Below are positions 22,330 through 34,281 of a stretch of DNA of 64,000 nucleotides, one piece after another. The first letter of the stretch is position 1. The number at the start of each line of letters is the position of its first letter. A program made the position numbers and the translations under genes. The notes under the pieces were generated by a model. It did not search any database and had not been told where the DNA came from. It saw only the letters and a program-made list of their open reading frames with translations. Source of the stretch: Schistosoma mansoni (lineage: Eukaryota > Platyhelminthes > Trematoda > Strigeidida > Schistosomatidae). The stretch is from positions 50,137,925-50,201,924 of the forward strand of contig NC_031495.1 in NCBI RefSeq assembly GCF_000237925.1. Direction: 5' to 3'.

Positions 22330-22880
22330 TGAAGAATTCAGAAGATTAGAATTTGGCAGAACACAAAGAGTGGATTCACCTTTGCCATTGCAAACGATTT
22401 CGAGCCATGTCATTCCAGGTCTCTAACCATCGATTGCTATCATCTCGCGAATCCCAACCAGGTAGTTTACGCCTGTTATAATTGTATTTTGCTAATAAAC
22501 GACCCAGCTATTCCTATTGCTTAGTATTCTTATACGATGACACTCGACAAGACCCCAAAATCAGAACACTTTGAACAGGAATGAAATTGTATTGAAAAAT
22601 AACAATGGGAGGTGAACAGCAATCACTAGTTTAAATAACGTTCATATATTTATAGTATATACATAAGAAGCTTATAGATTTTTCTGCAATAATATGCCCG
22701 GGCTGATCGGTTTAGAATTAGCCAATCAGCGCGCAGCAACACCATCATGCATAAAACATGCTTAATCCAATCTATGTCCCGCTAACAACGTCTACCAACA
22801 TGGCTCAGTCCACTTGTCACTGACTTCATGGATTTGTGCCACGTTTTGGTCTGGCCGCCCCTAACTTTCTTCCAACCTAC
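22330..22880 (-). mobile_element. SR2-like non-LTR retrotransposon 3' end, split by a solo LTR
   Basis: The minus strand resembles the 3' end of the family seen on + at 58250-58790: a gene end with a Trp/Arg-rich sequence (blocks 'aaccattg' and 'ccacgttttggtctggccgccc' in complement). A solo LTR at 22474-22787 interrupts it. Only the last few hundred bases of the element are present, as is common for 5'-truncated non-LTR copies. Confidence 0.6.
22474..22787 (+). repeat. Solo LTR, same family as the 2.9-kb Gypsy-like element
   Basis: Starts TGTTATAATTG and ends CTAACA. It can be aligned along its full length with 14907-15236. The flanks ACGCC (22469-22473) and ACGTC (22788-22792) are a 5-bp target duplication with one difference. 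The length of 314 bp reflects loss of one or two internal 'agcaatc' repeats. Orientation cannot be fixed without the internal region. Confidence 0.85.
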
Positions 22881-23797
22881 ATTACATTCACACACTCTTA
22901 AGATGTCAGTAAGCAATACTGTTTTCGTCATTAGAGTTCTGAGATCAAACAACAGTAGGCAATTATTAGGGTGTTTTTTGTAAAGTGTTTATTACGAACT
23001 TACGACAATATAAAGTGGAGCCTACAGTAATACTACATAGAGTTGATGCCTGCGTTCAAAAGCGAAAAGCAGCACTGTAGATTGTCATATTATCCTTCCT
23101 TCCATAATAATACATCTCTTATGTTGTGAAAATAATCTTGAGTAGCGTTGTCGTAAACTTTCGCCAGATCTCTTTCACTAACAACATAAGAATCTAAATG
23201 CAGATGCACCTACTGAATAAAGCTCCTAAAACCAGTCTTAAGGCTGGCACAAGAATTATTGTGCTGTCGTAAAACCCGAACTTATGAAAACTGCTTTTTG
23301 TGTCAGTCCCTAGCAATGTAGACTTAAAAGCCAGCTCAATCTCCATAACGGAAATAAAATGTATCTTCGGGATGTTTTTGGCTCTTTATCCGTTAGCATA
23401 ATTATGATAGCAATATAAAATGTAAAATAATCTTGTTGAATTAAAAATTCATCTCATGTATCATGTTTAAAATGTTTCTACTGCCAACTGTCCTTCTTTA
23501 GTCTACAAAGAGAACTGTTCATTTGATATCTTGTCAAATGTAGGCGTTCTAGATAAGAACAGCGCTTATCTTATAATCGCAAACTGTTTCGACACCCTGG
23601 TTGCAAATTTCGATAAAGTTACATTTATGCTTGTTAATTTAGAAGACTGGAGATAAGTCATGTTGTTTGACGGGTACCCTAATGTTAATCATTTTAGGAA
23701 CGGACTCGAATTTCTGTGAATAAATAGTTTTTCATTCATAAATCATTATCCTAAATCGTATTGACTACTTTGGAAAGTTGGTTTTACCAGAGAAATA
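22881..23797. other. Intergenic sequence upstream of the LENG9-like gene
   Basis: No exon was recognised. It is presumably the 5' flank of the next gene. A possible first exon with ATG at 23798-23800 is discussed under that gene. Confidence 0.4.
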
Positions 23798-23955
23798 ATG
23801 GCTAACGTCAAAGGTATTTGGCGGAAAATCGATGAAGCAGAAAAACAGGCAACTTCTATGTTTTCGAAAGTAAAATTATTGAGGAAACCACAGCTTATTT
23901 CATGCATCATTCTATTCTTTCCCTATAAACCTTTTTATATCGTTCGGTTTTAGAG

Positions 23956-26900
23956 GAGACTTGTCTGATTGTACAACATTCATATGTAACAAGTACAAAG
24001 CGATGCTATTTAAGAAAGGCGATCTCAAGAAGTGTCCAATGAGAACAGCCGGAGATGTTGTTAAACGTGTTTTATGGGATGAAAAAATTCCTCAGAAATG
24101 TATAACAATTGGATATTTGGATAGGTTTAAAGGGATTCTAGAAAAGCCTTTCGATGATTTTTCGTGGGAACCACTAGATAGTTTAGATTATTTCACTTTT
24201 GGTGTACCTGAACACCGCATTCAGTACTTTAAATACAAGGATATAGTTGTATGGGATAAACGTTTCAGAATAGATAGGGTTTTTGGTAGTAGCCGTTCAA
24301 CTAAGACAATACGAGATGTAATAGAAAACTATGAAAAGTATTGTAAGACTTCTCGAGACATTCCTGATATTCAGCTCAGCAATTCAGTTGATGTTTTTTG
24401 AACTGGAATACAAAGGCTGCAGAAGACACCTGCGCATCAGAAAGTCAAACAGAAGTGTCGTTAAAAGAGACGACCAAGCAAAGAATAAAAAATAAACCGA
24501 ATTTCTTCATTTGTCAGAAAATCGAATCTCCTGATTTCATAGAAAAAGCGTTAAAGGTTCAGTCAAAAATCTGACATTCAACCGTACTATAAAGATTGTT
24601 GTATTGACTCGAAACTATTCCATCTTACACTGTCAACATTACGACTGGAAGGTAGTTTGCAAGTAAGCAAGTATATTCTTAGTGAATGTTTCAGTTTTGA
24701 ATGAGATTTTTGTTCTAAAGCTGTATTGTAACTTTAGTACAGTTTTACAGATCTGCCGATTTACATAATTTAAATAAAATGCCTTGAATCATCCCACTCG
24801 TTAAGTATGTCATCACTTAATTTTGACTGTTTCTAGACAAACCGATTATAAGCTAGTAGTGATTGATACTGTTGTGTTTTCCGGGAATTATGAACTGTGA
24901 CACTGTTGAAGTACAATTATTCTGTGATATAACTCGTTGATTATAACCGAACTACGTATCCGTTCGTCCGACATAGTAATCCAATCGTAAAGATCATATT
25001 CACCACCTGCGACACCTCTCAACTGTTATTCCATATTATTAAAGAATATCTTTCAGTGGCCGTGTGAAATGCTTTCCATTCTTAAACATTTTGGAAATTT
25101 TGAAAATGCATAGCACTCCTGATGTTTGTTTGAAAATGACTTGTTTCCATCACTACATATACCATCTTGCTATCAGTATTTTATTTTTGTTAAATAATCG
25201 CTTGTGTGATCTACTTTATTGTTATCAATAACTGTAAACTTGGCTTGATTAGTCTAATAATTTTCGTAAACAAAACTGTAGAGTAGAAATTAGTGAAACC
25301 CGATTGAAAACGACACCGTTTTTATATATCTCTTGTAAGGCACATAATTTTACTGCCATCCATCAACTCTACGCTTCTACATGCTTGGGTGTGTATGAGT
25401 CAGTTAAATAAACAAAGAGTAAACGTACTCTTTGTAACGGTAATAATTTCGCTTCGGTGCTGTTGTTGTAAGTGCGATGACTTACTGTGCTACAGTGACA
25501 TTTGTTGTTTTTCCAGTAGACATAAGCTTATTTTTTGATCATCTCAGTAGACTTTATTTCTCATTTTGTAGATATCTGAGTGCATGGAAGCCCTCAGACA
25601 GGCGGAAACAAAGCTTTGTAGATTTGTTCCAACAAATCAGTTAACAGTAAAAGGTGTGGGTAACTTCCACGGCCGAGTTTTATATGCAGCAGTTGAGTCC
25701 AATGAAAATTTGAATTTGTTTGTCGATCAGCTAAATCAGATTCTACATGTGGCCGGATTCCATACAGATGATCAGAAAAAGTTTAAACCTCATATCTCTC
25801 TGATGAAGGTATGTATACTTTTGTTTTTAAAGGATCTCATTTTAAACAATCACTGAGAACGAATAAGTATTAAGCAGTTGCCTTGTATCATTTCATAATT
25901 TTTCACAAGTGCCCACCTACGTATGTTCAAGAATGTGAAATTTAACCACAGCTATTTAACTTAGTCTAGCTCATTCGTGCTATTTACTTTGATTTTTCCT
26001 TTTAATCTTTCTTAAAGTCTGCTCAAGTTTTTGCGCTTGAGTTGCGTGGATATTAAGGTTTACAGACTATTTCCAGGTACTTTTTGATGAACTGGTTGAA
26101 ATAATTGAATGACGGCTCACAGTGAACCCTAATATTACAAACTGACTCCAATTATATGCTTTTGTTGATGTAGAGTCTACATGTGTCTGATGCTAACACT
26201 GAGTATAAAATTGACTAACTAAACCACCTACAGGCATCTGCTTAGGTTGTCTCAAAGAACTTGTATATCTTTAGCCTATTCATTTAGTATGCCACTCTAT
26301 ATCAGGTCAGCTTCTTTTAATTAAGATCTTGTCCGTCAAACCGAAGTTACTATTAAAGGCTTACAGGTACATAAAGTTAAATTCAGGACGTCAGTGAATG
26401 AAATGCTAATCTAAACATGTACATTTTAAGATTACTTTCCACGACTGTTGCTGCTACCTTGACGTGGTGGTGGTCGAGCTTACCTATCGTGATGAACCAA
26501 CCGAGCTTTACTGGCTGAAACAATCGCCATTCACGGTCCTACCATGACAGACAGGTCGGTTGAAGAACAGCAAGACTGAAAGCAGCAACCTCAAGGTCCG
26601 AGGGCGAAGTCATACTGCTGACTCTACAGAGGTGTGATGGCAGTAAGGTGTTTCCTTCAGACAACCAGCATAACAGCAATGCTACCTTCCTACAAAGGAA
26701 GCGTGGGGTTAGAAAATGTCGACCCTAAAAATGCACACCTTGTCTTATCCCACTGATTTCCGTCTCCAGCGATAAGGTCCCAACAAGTACGGAGGTAACA
26801 CAAAAAGGTGACCGGCCTCAGGTAGTTGTCCTTTGGGTGCCGCGGCCACGCTCTTAGGCCACTAGGACCACCTCTAACCCAATTTCTTATTTCAGGTACC

Positions 26901-29145
26901 CCTAGAAGAATCCTTTCATGGTATGGGCAACCGGGAGCTGATAACCGCCCGCATACTTCTAACAGCACTCAATATCATTGTATTCATAATTAGTCTCCCT
27001 CTTCAATTCCAATTATTTCTCTCACTTCGACTTCCAACTCTAAACTCCCTCCTCAAGTGTCACCATGACCAACGATTCCAGTGTGCGAAACACTGTTCCA
27101 GGTCTACTGAAACCTCGGGGCCTCAACGTGCGCACCCTACGTCAAGTCTATCAGCAGGCTTTCTTGGCTAAAATTCTAGAATCTCGTACTATTGATGTGT
27201 GTTATGTCTCCTAAACACACATACAGGATCCAAGTTGGTCATTCATTTCACCTCACCTCACCAAAACGGAGAGCCGACGAAATACATCCTCCGTTTATCT
27301 GGCGACCCGATGGCTAGTTCTTGTGGACTGGTGGGTGTAGGCATAGTAATGAGTACGAGGGCAGAACAATCACTATTAGAATGGATTCCCGTTAACAGTC
27401 GCTTATGTGCTGTTTGGCCAAACTGCTCCGTAAGAACTCAGAAGGATAGGGACACACGTCGTTGCATTTTCATCGTTTCTGCCTACGCTCCCAATGCAGC
27501 CTGGATGAAGTGAAAGATGACTTTTACAAAAAGCTTTCTGAAATTCTTCCAAAAGCTAAACACTCAATAATAGTACTCAATGCAGGTGACGATGATACCC
27601 AAGTAGGTAGCTTAAATCAAACAAAAAGACATTTAGTGGGTACTTTATTATCCCGGCTCAGCGAACAGATAATGTTGATCGTCTGCTGCAACTGTGCTCA
27701 GACAATCGTTTATTTTGAGCAAGCACTAATTTTAAGCATAAAGAGAGACATCGTCTAATATGGCAACCGCCTGCGCCGAACCAACGATGCGCTCAAATAA
27801 ACCGTATCGCTGTCAATCATCATTGGATAGGCTCGGTAAAAGACTGTCGCTCGTTCTGGAATACCTGTTTGGACTCCGATCATGCTCTAATACGAGCACA
27901 CATCTGCTCGCGCCTCACTGGACCCAGAAGAACCACACTAAGAAAACCCATTAGAATTGAACTCAGTGACGAGGAAGCTAAAAGTAAATTCCAAAAACAG
28001 CTAAGGTCACATTTGGGTAATTTTGAGAACGAGGCTGACCCTAATGTTGCTTGGAAAGATATACGAACAGCTGTGAGAACAACAGTGACATCTTTTGGTG
28101 ATTTGAGCGAAACGGTTACGAAAAATCAAATCAGATCTAGGCTAACCAAATGTCTAAGAAACAACCGTGAACTTGGCTCCATAAATCATTAGGAGTCGTG
28201 GTCAATTTTTAGCGATTAGGTTGACTAATATTTTGGCTAAAATCTGGGAATTGAACGTAATCCCATTTGGCTGGCCACAATCTCTGATTGTCCCAATATA
28301 TAAGAAGGGGGCAAAATCATCCTGTAATAACCATGGAAGGATTAGTTTGACCAATATAGTATTTAAAATACTAGCCTCAATAATTATCGGGCGCCTAACT
28401 AAGACTCGTGAACTCCAAACACCAGAAAATCAGGCTGGCTTCAGACCTAGTCGTAGCCGCATCGACCACATACTCACCACTCGTCAGATCCTAGAACACA
28501 GGCATACTTATGGGCGTCCGACAATTATAGTTTTACCTGACTTAAAAGCGTCATTTGACTCTGTAGACCGAGAGGTTCTGTGGTAGTGTCTGTCATTGAA
28601 AGGTGTACCTCACAAGTACATAAGAAGATACTGCAGATCTTTTCTGTTGTATTAGTTCATTTCGATTAGTGATTTTCTTGATCACTCAAGTTTTGAAGCT
28701 TGTTACTCGTTGATAGTTAGTAGTAGCTGAAAGTGTGAGTCTCACCGGGTTTCCGATGTTACTAATGATTTGTAACAATGAAAAGATCGACTTGCTCCGA
28801 AAATCTAACACTAGACACGGCCATTGCTGTTATTCAACCTATTAGTCAGTAATACTGGATACTTTTAGTTATCATATTATCATTGTAATTACCATCTATT
28901 GGTTGTTTTTGGAGAAAGTACATTTAGTTATATATTTCCAATTTTAGATGAATCGTTCAGTATCAAAAAAAGTTGGTACGAAAAAAGTCGACCCCAATCT
29001 GTGTGGTGAATTTCTAGATACGGAGTTTGGAGTATTCACTCTAGATTCAATTTACCTGTGTGCAATGGGAAGACACCATGATGATGATGGTGGTTTCTAT
29101 CGTACTATCGGAAATTTACATCTTGTAAATCCGATTTCTAAATAA
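23956..29145 (+). CDS. LENG9: LENG9/AKAP7-like protein: MJ1316 domain plus 2H phosphoesterase domain
   Basis: Exons: about 23956-24662, 25572-25808 and 28948-29145 (TAA stop). The MJ1316 (RNA cyclic-group end recognition) domain runs from about 24045 to 24300, with RVLWDEKIPQK, GYLDRFKGILEKPFDDF and HRIQYFKYKDIVVWDKRFRI. A 2'-5' RNA ligase-like (2H) domain follows. It starts KPNFFICQKIESPDF and has its first catalytic motif HLTL at 24621-24632. The second motif is HISL, from 25791 (KPHISLMK). The C-terminal exon has DSIYLCAMG. The first exon as assembled has a base missing in the T6 run at 24394-24399 and one extra in the A5 run at 24565-24569. The domain continues in the shifted frame between them. 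Donors GTAAGC and GTATGT are clean. A possible first exon at 23798-23813 joins in phase but is unproven. Known family members act on RNA ends; the substrate is unknown here. Confidence 0.85.
24394..24569 (+). other. Segment displaced by two compensating homopolymer indels
   Basis: Between the T6 run (24394-24399) and the A5 run (24565-24569) the LENG9-like coding sequence is readable only in a different frame from both sides. It contains the first strand of the 2H domain (KPNFFICQKIESPDF). One added T and one removed A would restore continuity. Confidence 0.8.
26430..28620 (+). mobile_element. Decayed SR2/RTE-like non-LTR retrotransposon in a LENG9-like intron
   Basis: Lies in the 3139-bp intron 25809-28947, same strand as the gene. 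Recognisable parts are the endonuclease start near 27120 (LNVRTLRQVYQQAFLAKILE), an RIQDPS-like block, the endonuclease end near 27960-28110 (IELSDEEAKSKFQKQL), RT motifs near 28290 (SLIVPIYKKGAKSSC) and 28430-28580 (ENQAGFRPSRSRIDHI, then ASFDSVDREVLW). Many stops and frame changes are present. The copy ends shortly after motif A. Confidence 0.85.
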
Positions 29146-30495
29146 GGTGATTTTTGTAAACTTACTGTATATTTCCCGTGATATTTTAATAACTTTTTCC
29201 TCGAGTCAACCAAATATTAGTGTTGTCCATTATTTTATTTCTAAAAATCTTGATTTCAGTAGCTATACAATGTATACTGTTAAATATTTTTCTGGTCGCA
29301 GTTTACTCACACGGTTACATTATCAGTTTTAATAATCACTGTTTTAGGGGTGGACAGTTTCGTCTACGAACAGTAGCAAAATATTGCCTACTTGCACGTC
29401 CCAAGAAGCTTTAAAACTCATATTGCTTGTCAGCAGCCCTCTTCATCTTTTGAGTTCCTCTTACATTTGTTGTTTTCATGTCGATATTGTGAATATGACT
29501 GCTATTACAACCATTTAATTTATAACTAACTAAAAACTCAGGCTTGTGAAATACCATCCTTGGTCTTCCACAATCAGGTTGTACATTATTGCTTTTTATA
29601 TTCTGATTCTATAGTCTGTTGATTAGTCGAGCTTCATATTCCAAACCTCTTTATCACAGAATTCAGCCTTGCCAAAACAATAAAAGGTGTGATATACGCC
29701 AACTCAGTGCCTAGCTATTATATTTAAACACGGGACTAAAGCATGAGCCCCTAAAATACAAGGAATACTAAAATGAGTGGCAGTCAATAACCATATATTC
29801 TCTTTATTTGGGCGGGTTTGTGAAGACATAAAGAGGAGGTATTCGCAAATTATCCTATGCGGCTACCTACCATAGTCCGGATGATAAAGTATCGACTTTA
29901 TCGAAAAGTGAAGGTTCTATTTACTTGCGGTATCATGAGCTTGCCTGGAGGTGACTTTTAACTCAATTCGTGGGATTACTTTTCACTCAAAATAGTGTTC
30001 AGGGGCTGCTGTTAACTTAGTTTTGCTACAAACACGACCCTTAGGATAACTCCCTAAATCCAGATTTTTAGGGCGTTTTTTTAATAAATAGATTGCTTGT
30101 GCAAAATATACTTACTGAACAAAGTTGGTGAAATATAAACCTATTTCAGCTTTCTACGTAAAAATACTGAACTACATAATGAAGTAAAAATGACTTCAAT
30201 AAGTTGCTACCCAAGGTATACAATAATGTTTTGATACTCCGTATATATATCATTAAACGCGCACTAAGTAGCGACTCACTATAACTTCCTATTTTTAGCA
30301 TAAACGTTAAAATGTAAGGTGAAGTTTTATATAAAAATGTGTTGTCATATTAACTTTAACCTTTCGCTCTTTTGATTTTGGTTATTCGTATTTCAAATCG
30401 TAAAAATAACAATTACTCATACTGTGGAACATGTAACACCATAATTAAAGAAATAGAAACAGGAACTATATATTAACATGACTAGATTGCAAGTT
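29146..30495. other. Intergenic region between convergent genes
   Basis: The 3' ends of the LENG9-like gene (+) and the C3orf33-like gene (-) face each other across this stretch. A canonical AATAAA on + at 29679-29684 could end the LENG9-like transcript. No exon or repeat was recognised. Confidence 0.5.
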
Positions 30496-31262
30496 TTATA
30501 AGTTCACGAGTCGTTTTATCTTCTGGAAAAATTTACAAAATTTCCAAACTTTATAGTCTTCTTGCCAAATACCTCGTTTCATTCGGATTGCTTTCGCAAT
30601 AGCTGAGGAGTACTTATTGCGAAAGTTATATGGCAAATCATTGAAGCTTTTGTGGTTGGCTATTCCATTAACTAATAAGTGGTAAGATATATCTTTTTTA
30701 AAAACACAACACTGCAACTATATACAAGAATAGTAAGTTACTCGTTTGTAAATTATGGCCAATAGTTCCGAATCCTCAAAAATTGGTTTTACAGGGATGA
30801 AAACGACACGTTCACCTGGGTGTATATTTTGCTGTAACCATTGTATACTTTGTCCAGAATGCTGCACAGGAATACAAATCTTTATAGCATTACCTGTAAT
30901 GTAATCCTTTAGAGAACAACGTACCATATGAAACTTGGAAAGGTAGTTTAACCTTGGGCACATGGAAAACCTCCAATTCGCCGGTAGAATTGATAGATTT
31001 AACCAAACCTTTTAGATGTATCTGGCGGCTGTATACACCAGATGGAATCGAATATATGGAATTGAATTTGGTAAACTGAATGAATATACGCATAAACCAT
31101 CTTTATTTACGATATAAAAATGTCTCCCGAGAAGATATACTCCAATTACCAAGAACGTTGTAGGCATTAACTGAATTATTTGATATAAGAAACTGGTCTT
31201 ACTCTTATAGCTTCTACATTTTCATCCATAAGTTGTTGAAGTTTATTCATCGCACTTCGCAT
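30496..31262 (-). CDS. C3orf33: C3orf33 homologue, five exons, 212 aa
   Basis: Exons: 31262-31203, 31170-31111, 31075-30925, 30893-30742, 30711-30496 (stop at 30498-30496). Introns are 32, 35, 31 and 30 nt, all GT-AG with matching phases. A TAG stop lies in frame just upstream of the ATG at 31262. Exon 2 encodes a membrane-spanning segment (MPTTFLVIGVYLLG). Exons 3-4 encode the OB/staphylococcal-nuclease-like part (LKGLVKSINSTGELEVFHVP, later WLQQNIHPGERVVF). Exon 5 ends with the AKAIRMKRGIWQED block that marks the family's nuclease-fold C-terminus. Order and spacing match animal C3orf33, whose biochemical role is poorly defined; this copy is shorter at both ends. The last intron has an alternative acceptor that would make it 24 nt. 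Confidence 0.82.
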
Positions 31263-31699
31263 CGCAGATAACTAGAGTAGCATTGTTTTAACGAACATAA
31301 ACAGTTATGGGCTAAGAGGCGATGTTTTCGGGTTTTTTCTGCCACTTATCTGCGTAAAAAAAGTTGGGTAACATGGTCAAGAGGGCTTGATTTGATGGTT
31401 GCAGTAAAGGGTGAAAATATAAACGAGGAAAACACACCTCTGACGGGATACGGTCCTGTCGATACTTTGGTGAAGGACGAAATTCCCCGGTCTATTTGAA
31501 TCCCGCCGAAGCTTGTAAACGATGCCGAAATGTTCAACACTTTGTGGGTAAAGTAACTGGAATTAAACTCTTTTTTGAGTGCATAGCCATTCAGCCGCAC
31601 TATTATTCGTAAACCTTGGTTGTTTGAGCAAGCATTCATCATGTTTATGGAGTCTGGCACAGATATGCGTTGGCCAAATAGTTGTGGACGGAATAGAAA
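31263..31699. other. Spacer between C3orf33-like gene and CR1-like element
   Basis: A minus-strand open frame (31660-31346) exists here but resembles no family. The stretch probably contains the 5' flank of the C3orf33-like gene and the 3' untranslated end of the CR1-like element. Confidence 0.4.
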
Positions 31700-31705
31700 A
31701 AGCTT

Positions 31706-31982
31706 TCATTCAGCAGTAAATCGTAGTAAGATGTTGTCCTTAGTCCTGAAGAATGTGTCAAGTTTCCTTTCAAAGAACTCCTGCGAAGTCGCTTGGACTA
31801 GCTCAGTTGGCAGTCGATTCCAGCATTTGACAACTCTTACGGAGTAGAAGTTGTGTCTACAGCCTGTTCTGCTATGTTGGGTCTCCAGTTTCTGGGTGTT
31901 ACTCCTTATGTTTGTAATAAGGCTAAGCTTTAGCAAGTGTTTAAGGGGATGCCTAGAAGTGTTAAGCATGCTGTAATCCATT
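31706..31982 (-). pseudogene. CR1-like copy A, ORF2 C-terminal tail
   Basis: HNFYSVRVVKCWNRLPTELV followed by FFERKLDTFF is the typical end of CR1/Jockey ORF2. The stop is at 31706-31708. Confidence 0.8.
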
Positions 31983-31986
31983 AGAA

Positions 31987-32311
31987 TGTAGCTGTAAATA
32001 ATTCCCCAAAATCAATAGCTCATTAAGTGTTCGACATTAGATGCTGACCACATTGTTTTAAATGGAATTGTTTAGCTAAAGACTTTCGGTCATGCATCCG
32101 TACCAAATCACGTTACGAACCAGCGTGGGACACAGCTCCTACGTTCACTAGCCTGATTAGAGTAAATGCTTCTCGGCATATTGATAACGTATCAAATATA
32201 TCTTTCCTAACTCTTCGCATCTGACTTCTGCTTTTAACTAATTGGGGGACGATTCGAATATAAGTGTTACTGGTTTATAGTTGTAAAACTAGAAAACTAG
32301 TCATATCTTCA
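31987..32311 (+). repeat. LTR, 325-bp family
   Basis: Starts TGTAGCTG and ends ATCTTCA. It is nearly identical, in inverted orientation, to the solo LTR at 33953-34277. Confidence 0.9.
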
Positions 32312-32518
32312 GTGGTGCACCTGACGTGATCTGGTACCCCAAGTGAATAAACTGTGGGTCTGTTCCTTTTTGGAACCTCATTGTTAATTGTTTTTCTTTG
32401 TTTGATTTATACATATATATTGTGATATACCTTTTTTCGGATATATTTTAATTATATATATTTTTCGTTCTACTAATACTATGACGGAAGTCACCTAAGG
32501 TTTTTAAGTTAAAATCTA

Positions 32519-33299
32519 TCCCCCCACCTTCGATTCAATTAACGCCTTTTTGCCCTGACAATATCGAGTCCTGGTTCTGCTACGCAGAAGCTGACTTTTG
32601 CGGGCACGGAATCACGGACTTGCGCACGCGATTCCTCGCGGTAGTTAAGGCGTTACTGCGCGAATTTAAGAGGTACGTAACACCTAGTATATTTACTAGT
32701 GATGTTTCGGAACCTTACGAAACGCTAAAACGATCGATTCTGAGACGTGCAGATCTAACCGACCGACAAAGTTTAAACCAACTCCTCAATAACATTGACC
32801 TGCAACATGGTTCTGCGACAGATATGTTGCTTAGGATGAGAGAAGTGATAGGTCAAAGAACCTTCGACGAAGGCCTATTCAAACATCTTTTCGTATCCAA
32901 ACTCCCATAACAGGTGCAGGCAGTTCTCGTCTCGTTCCAAAACAACGCCGTAGACGAACTAGCTGCATCTGCCGAGCAGATCTTAGAAATAATGAAGTCT
33001 ACTAATGCTGTGGTCTTTTCAGTCCAAGAAAAGCCTCAAACGACCCCGAATGATATCTCTGAATTATGTCATACTCTCACACGCTACCTTCGATTTCGCA
33101 ATGATCGTAGTCGGTCAAGAACCGCGCTAAGAGGCGTATCATGTAGGCGATCTGTCTCTTGACCACGAGAGACAGATAATCCCGACTGTTGCTGGTATCA
33201 TAACCAGTATGGCCAGTGAAATGTTCGTTACACCGTTCCGGTCTAACTCGAGTAGGCCTCCAATCATTCGACATAGACCATCAACGTTGGTGGTCTACA
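32519..33299 (+). pseudogene. Gypsy-like gag fragment
   Basis: A capsid-like sequence begins with FCPDNIESWFCYAEADF (the usual 'W..Q.E..F' start of this gag type), then FLAVVKALLREFKRYV and LNNIDLQHGSATDMLLRMRE. A TAA at 32908-32910 interrupts it. A WYHNQYGQ-like block near 33190 corresponds to the CWYH motif that ends gag in the 36-42 kb element. The sequence stops at the insertion boundary. Confidence 0.75.
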
Positions 33300-33303
33300 A
33301 GAA

Positions 33304-33952
33304 GGTCACCTCTAAGACACCTATACTCTAAATGGTGGTCGGAGGCGCTCTTCATAAAGCTTGAATTTGACTCCCCGAACTGATTTCGTGACTCGCCATT
33401 GGATACGCTCCAGAGTGTCCTTATCCTTTTGGAGGGAGGAAATGCTATGTTTCCGTACTCTGAATGGGGACGAATAAAACTGTTCAAGATTATGTGGAAA
33501 GTTCTACCGTCAAACTGGCCAAAAATGCGCTTCAATGTTATCAGTGCAAGGTTTGCTTGATAGGCGTTTTGCCACAGTTAGCGTACGACTTCAAGTCGTA
33601 GGGCACCAACACTCCTAAATCTTTAACAGCTTGGTATACTTCTAGAGAGAAGTTTCCTAAGTTGTAACTGTAGTCTGCAACATGTCGCAGATAGACTACC
33701 TTGCACTTTGAAGTGTTGAGGGTAAGTCCGTTGTTGTCTGCTCAACTTTGAAATCGAGTCAGATACTCCTGAAATGCTAGTATATCCATATTTTTACATA
33801 TCTCTCTCCAAATTTTCACATCAGCAAAAAGCAATAATTCAGACGATATATTTTGTGAAAGATTGCTTGAGAGAAAGTGAAGTTAACCCTGACCTTAAAA
33901 GTCGGTTTTCTAGATATAAAGCGAGCCAGTCAATTAGAGGTGGTTTGATACC
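33304..33952 (-). pseudogene. CR1-like copy A, RT segment around and after motif C
   Basis: Contains ADVKIW (a remnant of the ADDVKIW catalytic box, one Asp lost), ADNNGLTLNTSKCKVV, and later FIRPHSEYGN. Motif B is missing, so a deletion removed part of the palm. Frames shift several times. Confidence 0.75.
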
Positions 33953-34277
33953 TGAAGATACGACCGGTATTGTAGTTTCACATCTATAAACCAGTAACAC
34001 TTATATTCGAATCGTCCCCCAATTAGTTAAAAGCAGAAGTCAGATGCGAAGAGTTAGGAAAGATATATTTGATACGTTATCAATATGCCGAGAAGCATTT
34101 ACTCTAATCAGGCTAGTGAACGTAGGAGCTGTGTCCCACGCTGGTTCGTAACGTGATTTGGTACGGATGCATGACCGAAAGTCTTTAGCTAAACAATTCC
34201 ATTTAAAACAATGTGGTCAGCATCTAATGTCGAACACTTAATGAGCTATTGATTATGGGGAATTATTTACAGCTACA
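33953..34277 (-). repeat. Solo LTR, 325-bp family
   Basis: Exactly 325 bp, TG...CA ends. Perfect 4-bp target duplication TACC (33949-33952 and 34278-34281). Excision restores the CR1 frame (RQLGIKPPLIDWL). Confidence 0.92.
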
Positions 34278-34281
34278 TACC

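Larger units (their letters stand above)
31987..33299 (+). mobile_element. Single-LTR plus gag fragment of a Gypsy-like element
   Basis: A 325-bp LTR (31987-32311) is followed by a TGG-starting primer-binding site at about 32313 and a gag-like region. The fragment ends GTCTACA with no pol and no 3' LTR. It is flanked by a 4-bp repeat AGAA (31983-31986 and 33300-33303), and the host CR1 frame is restored when the insert is removed. Confidence 0.8.

Noticed and set aside
23798-23813. First exon of the LENG9-like gene (ATG at 23798)
   Set aside because: It joins in phase to an acceptor at 23955, but the exon is only 16 nt and a longer open frame continues past the proposed donor. Not reported as part of the CDS.
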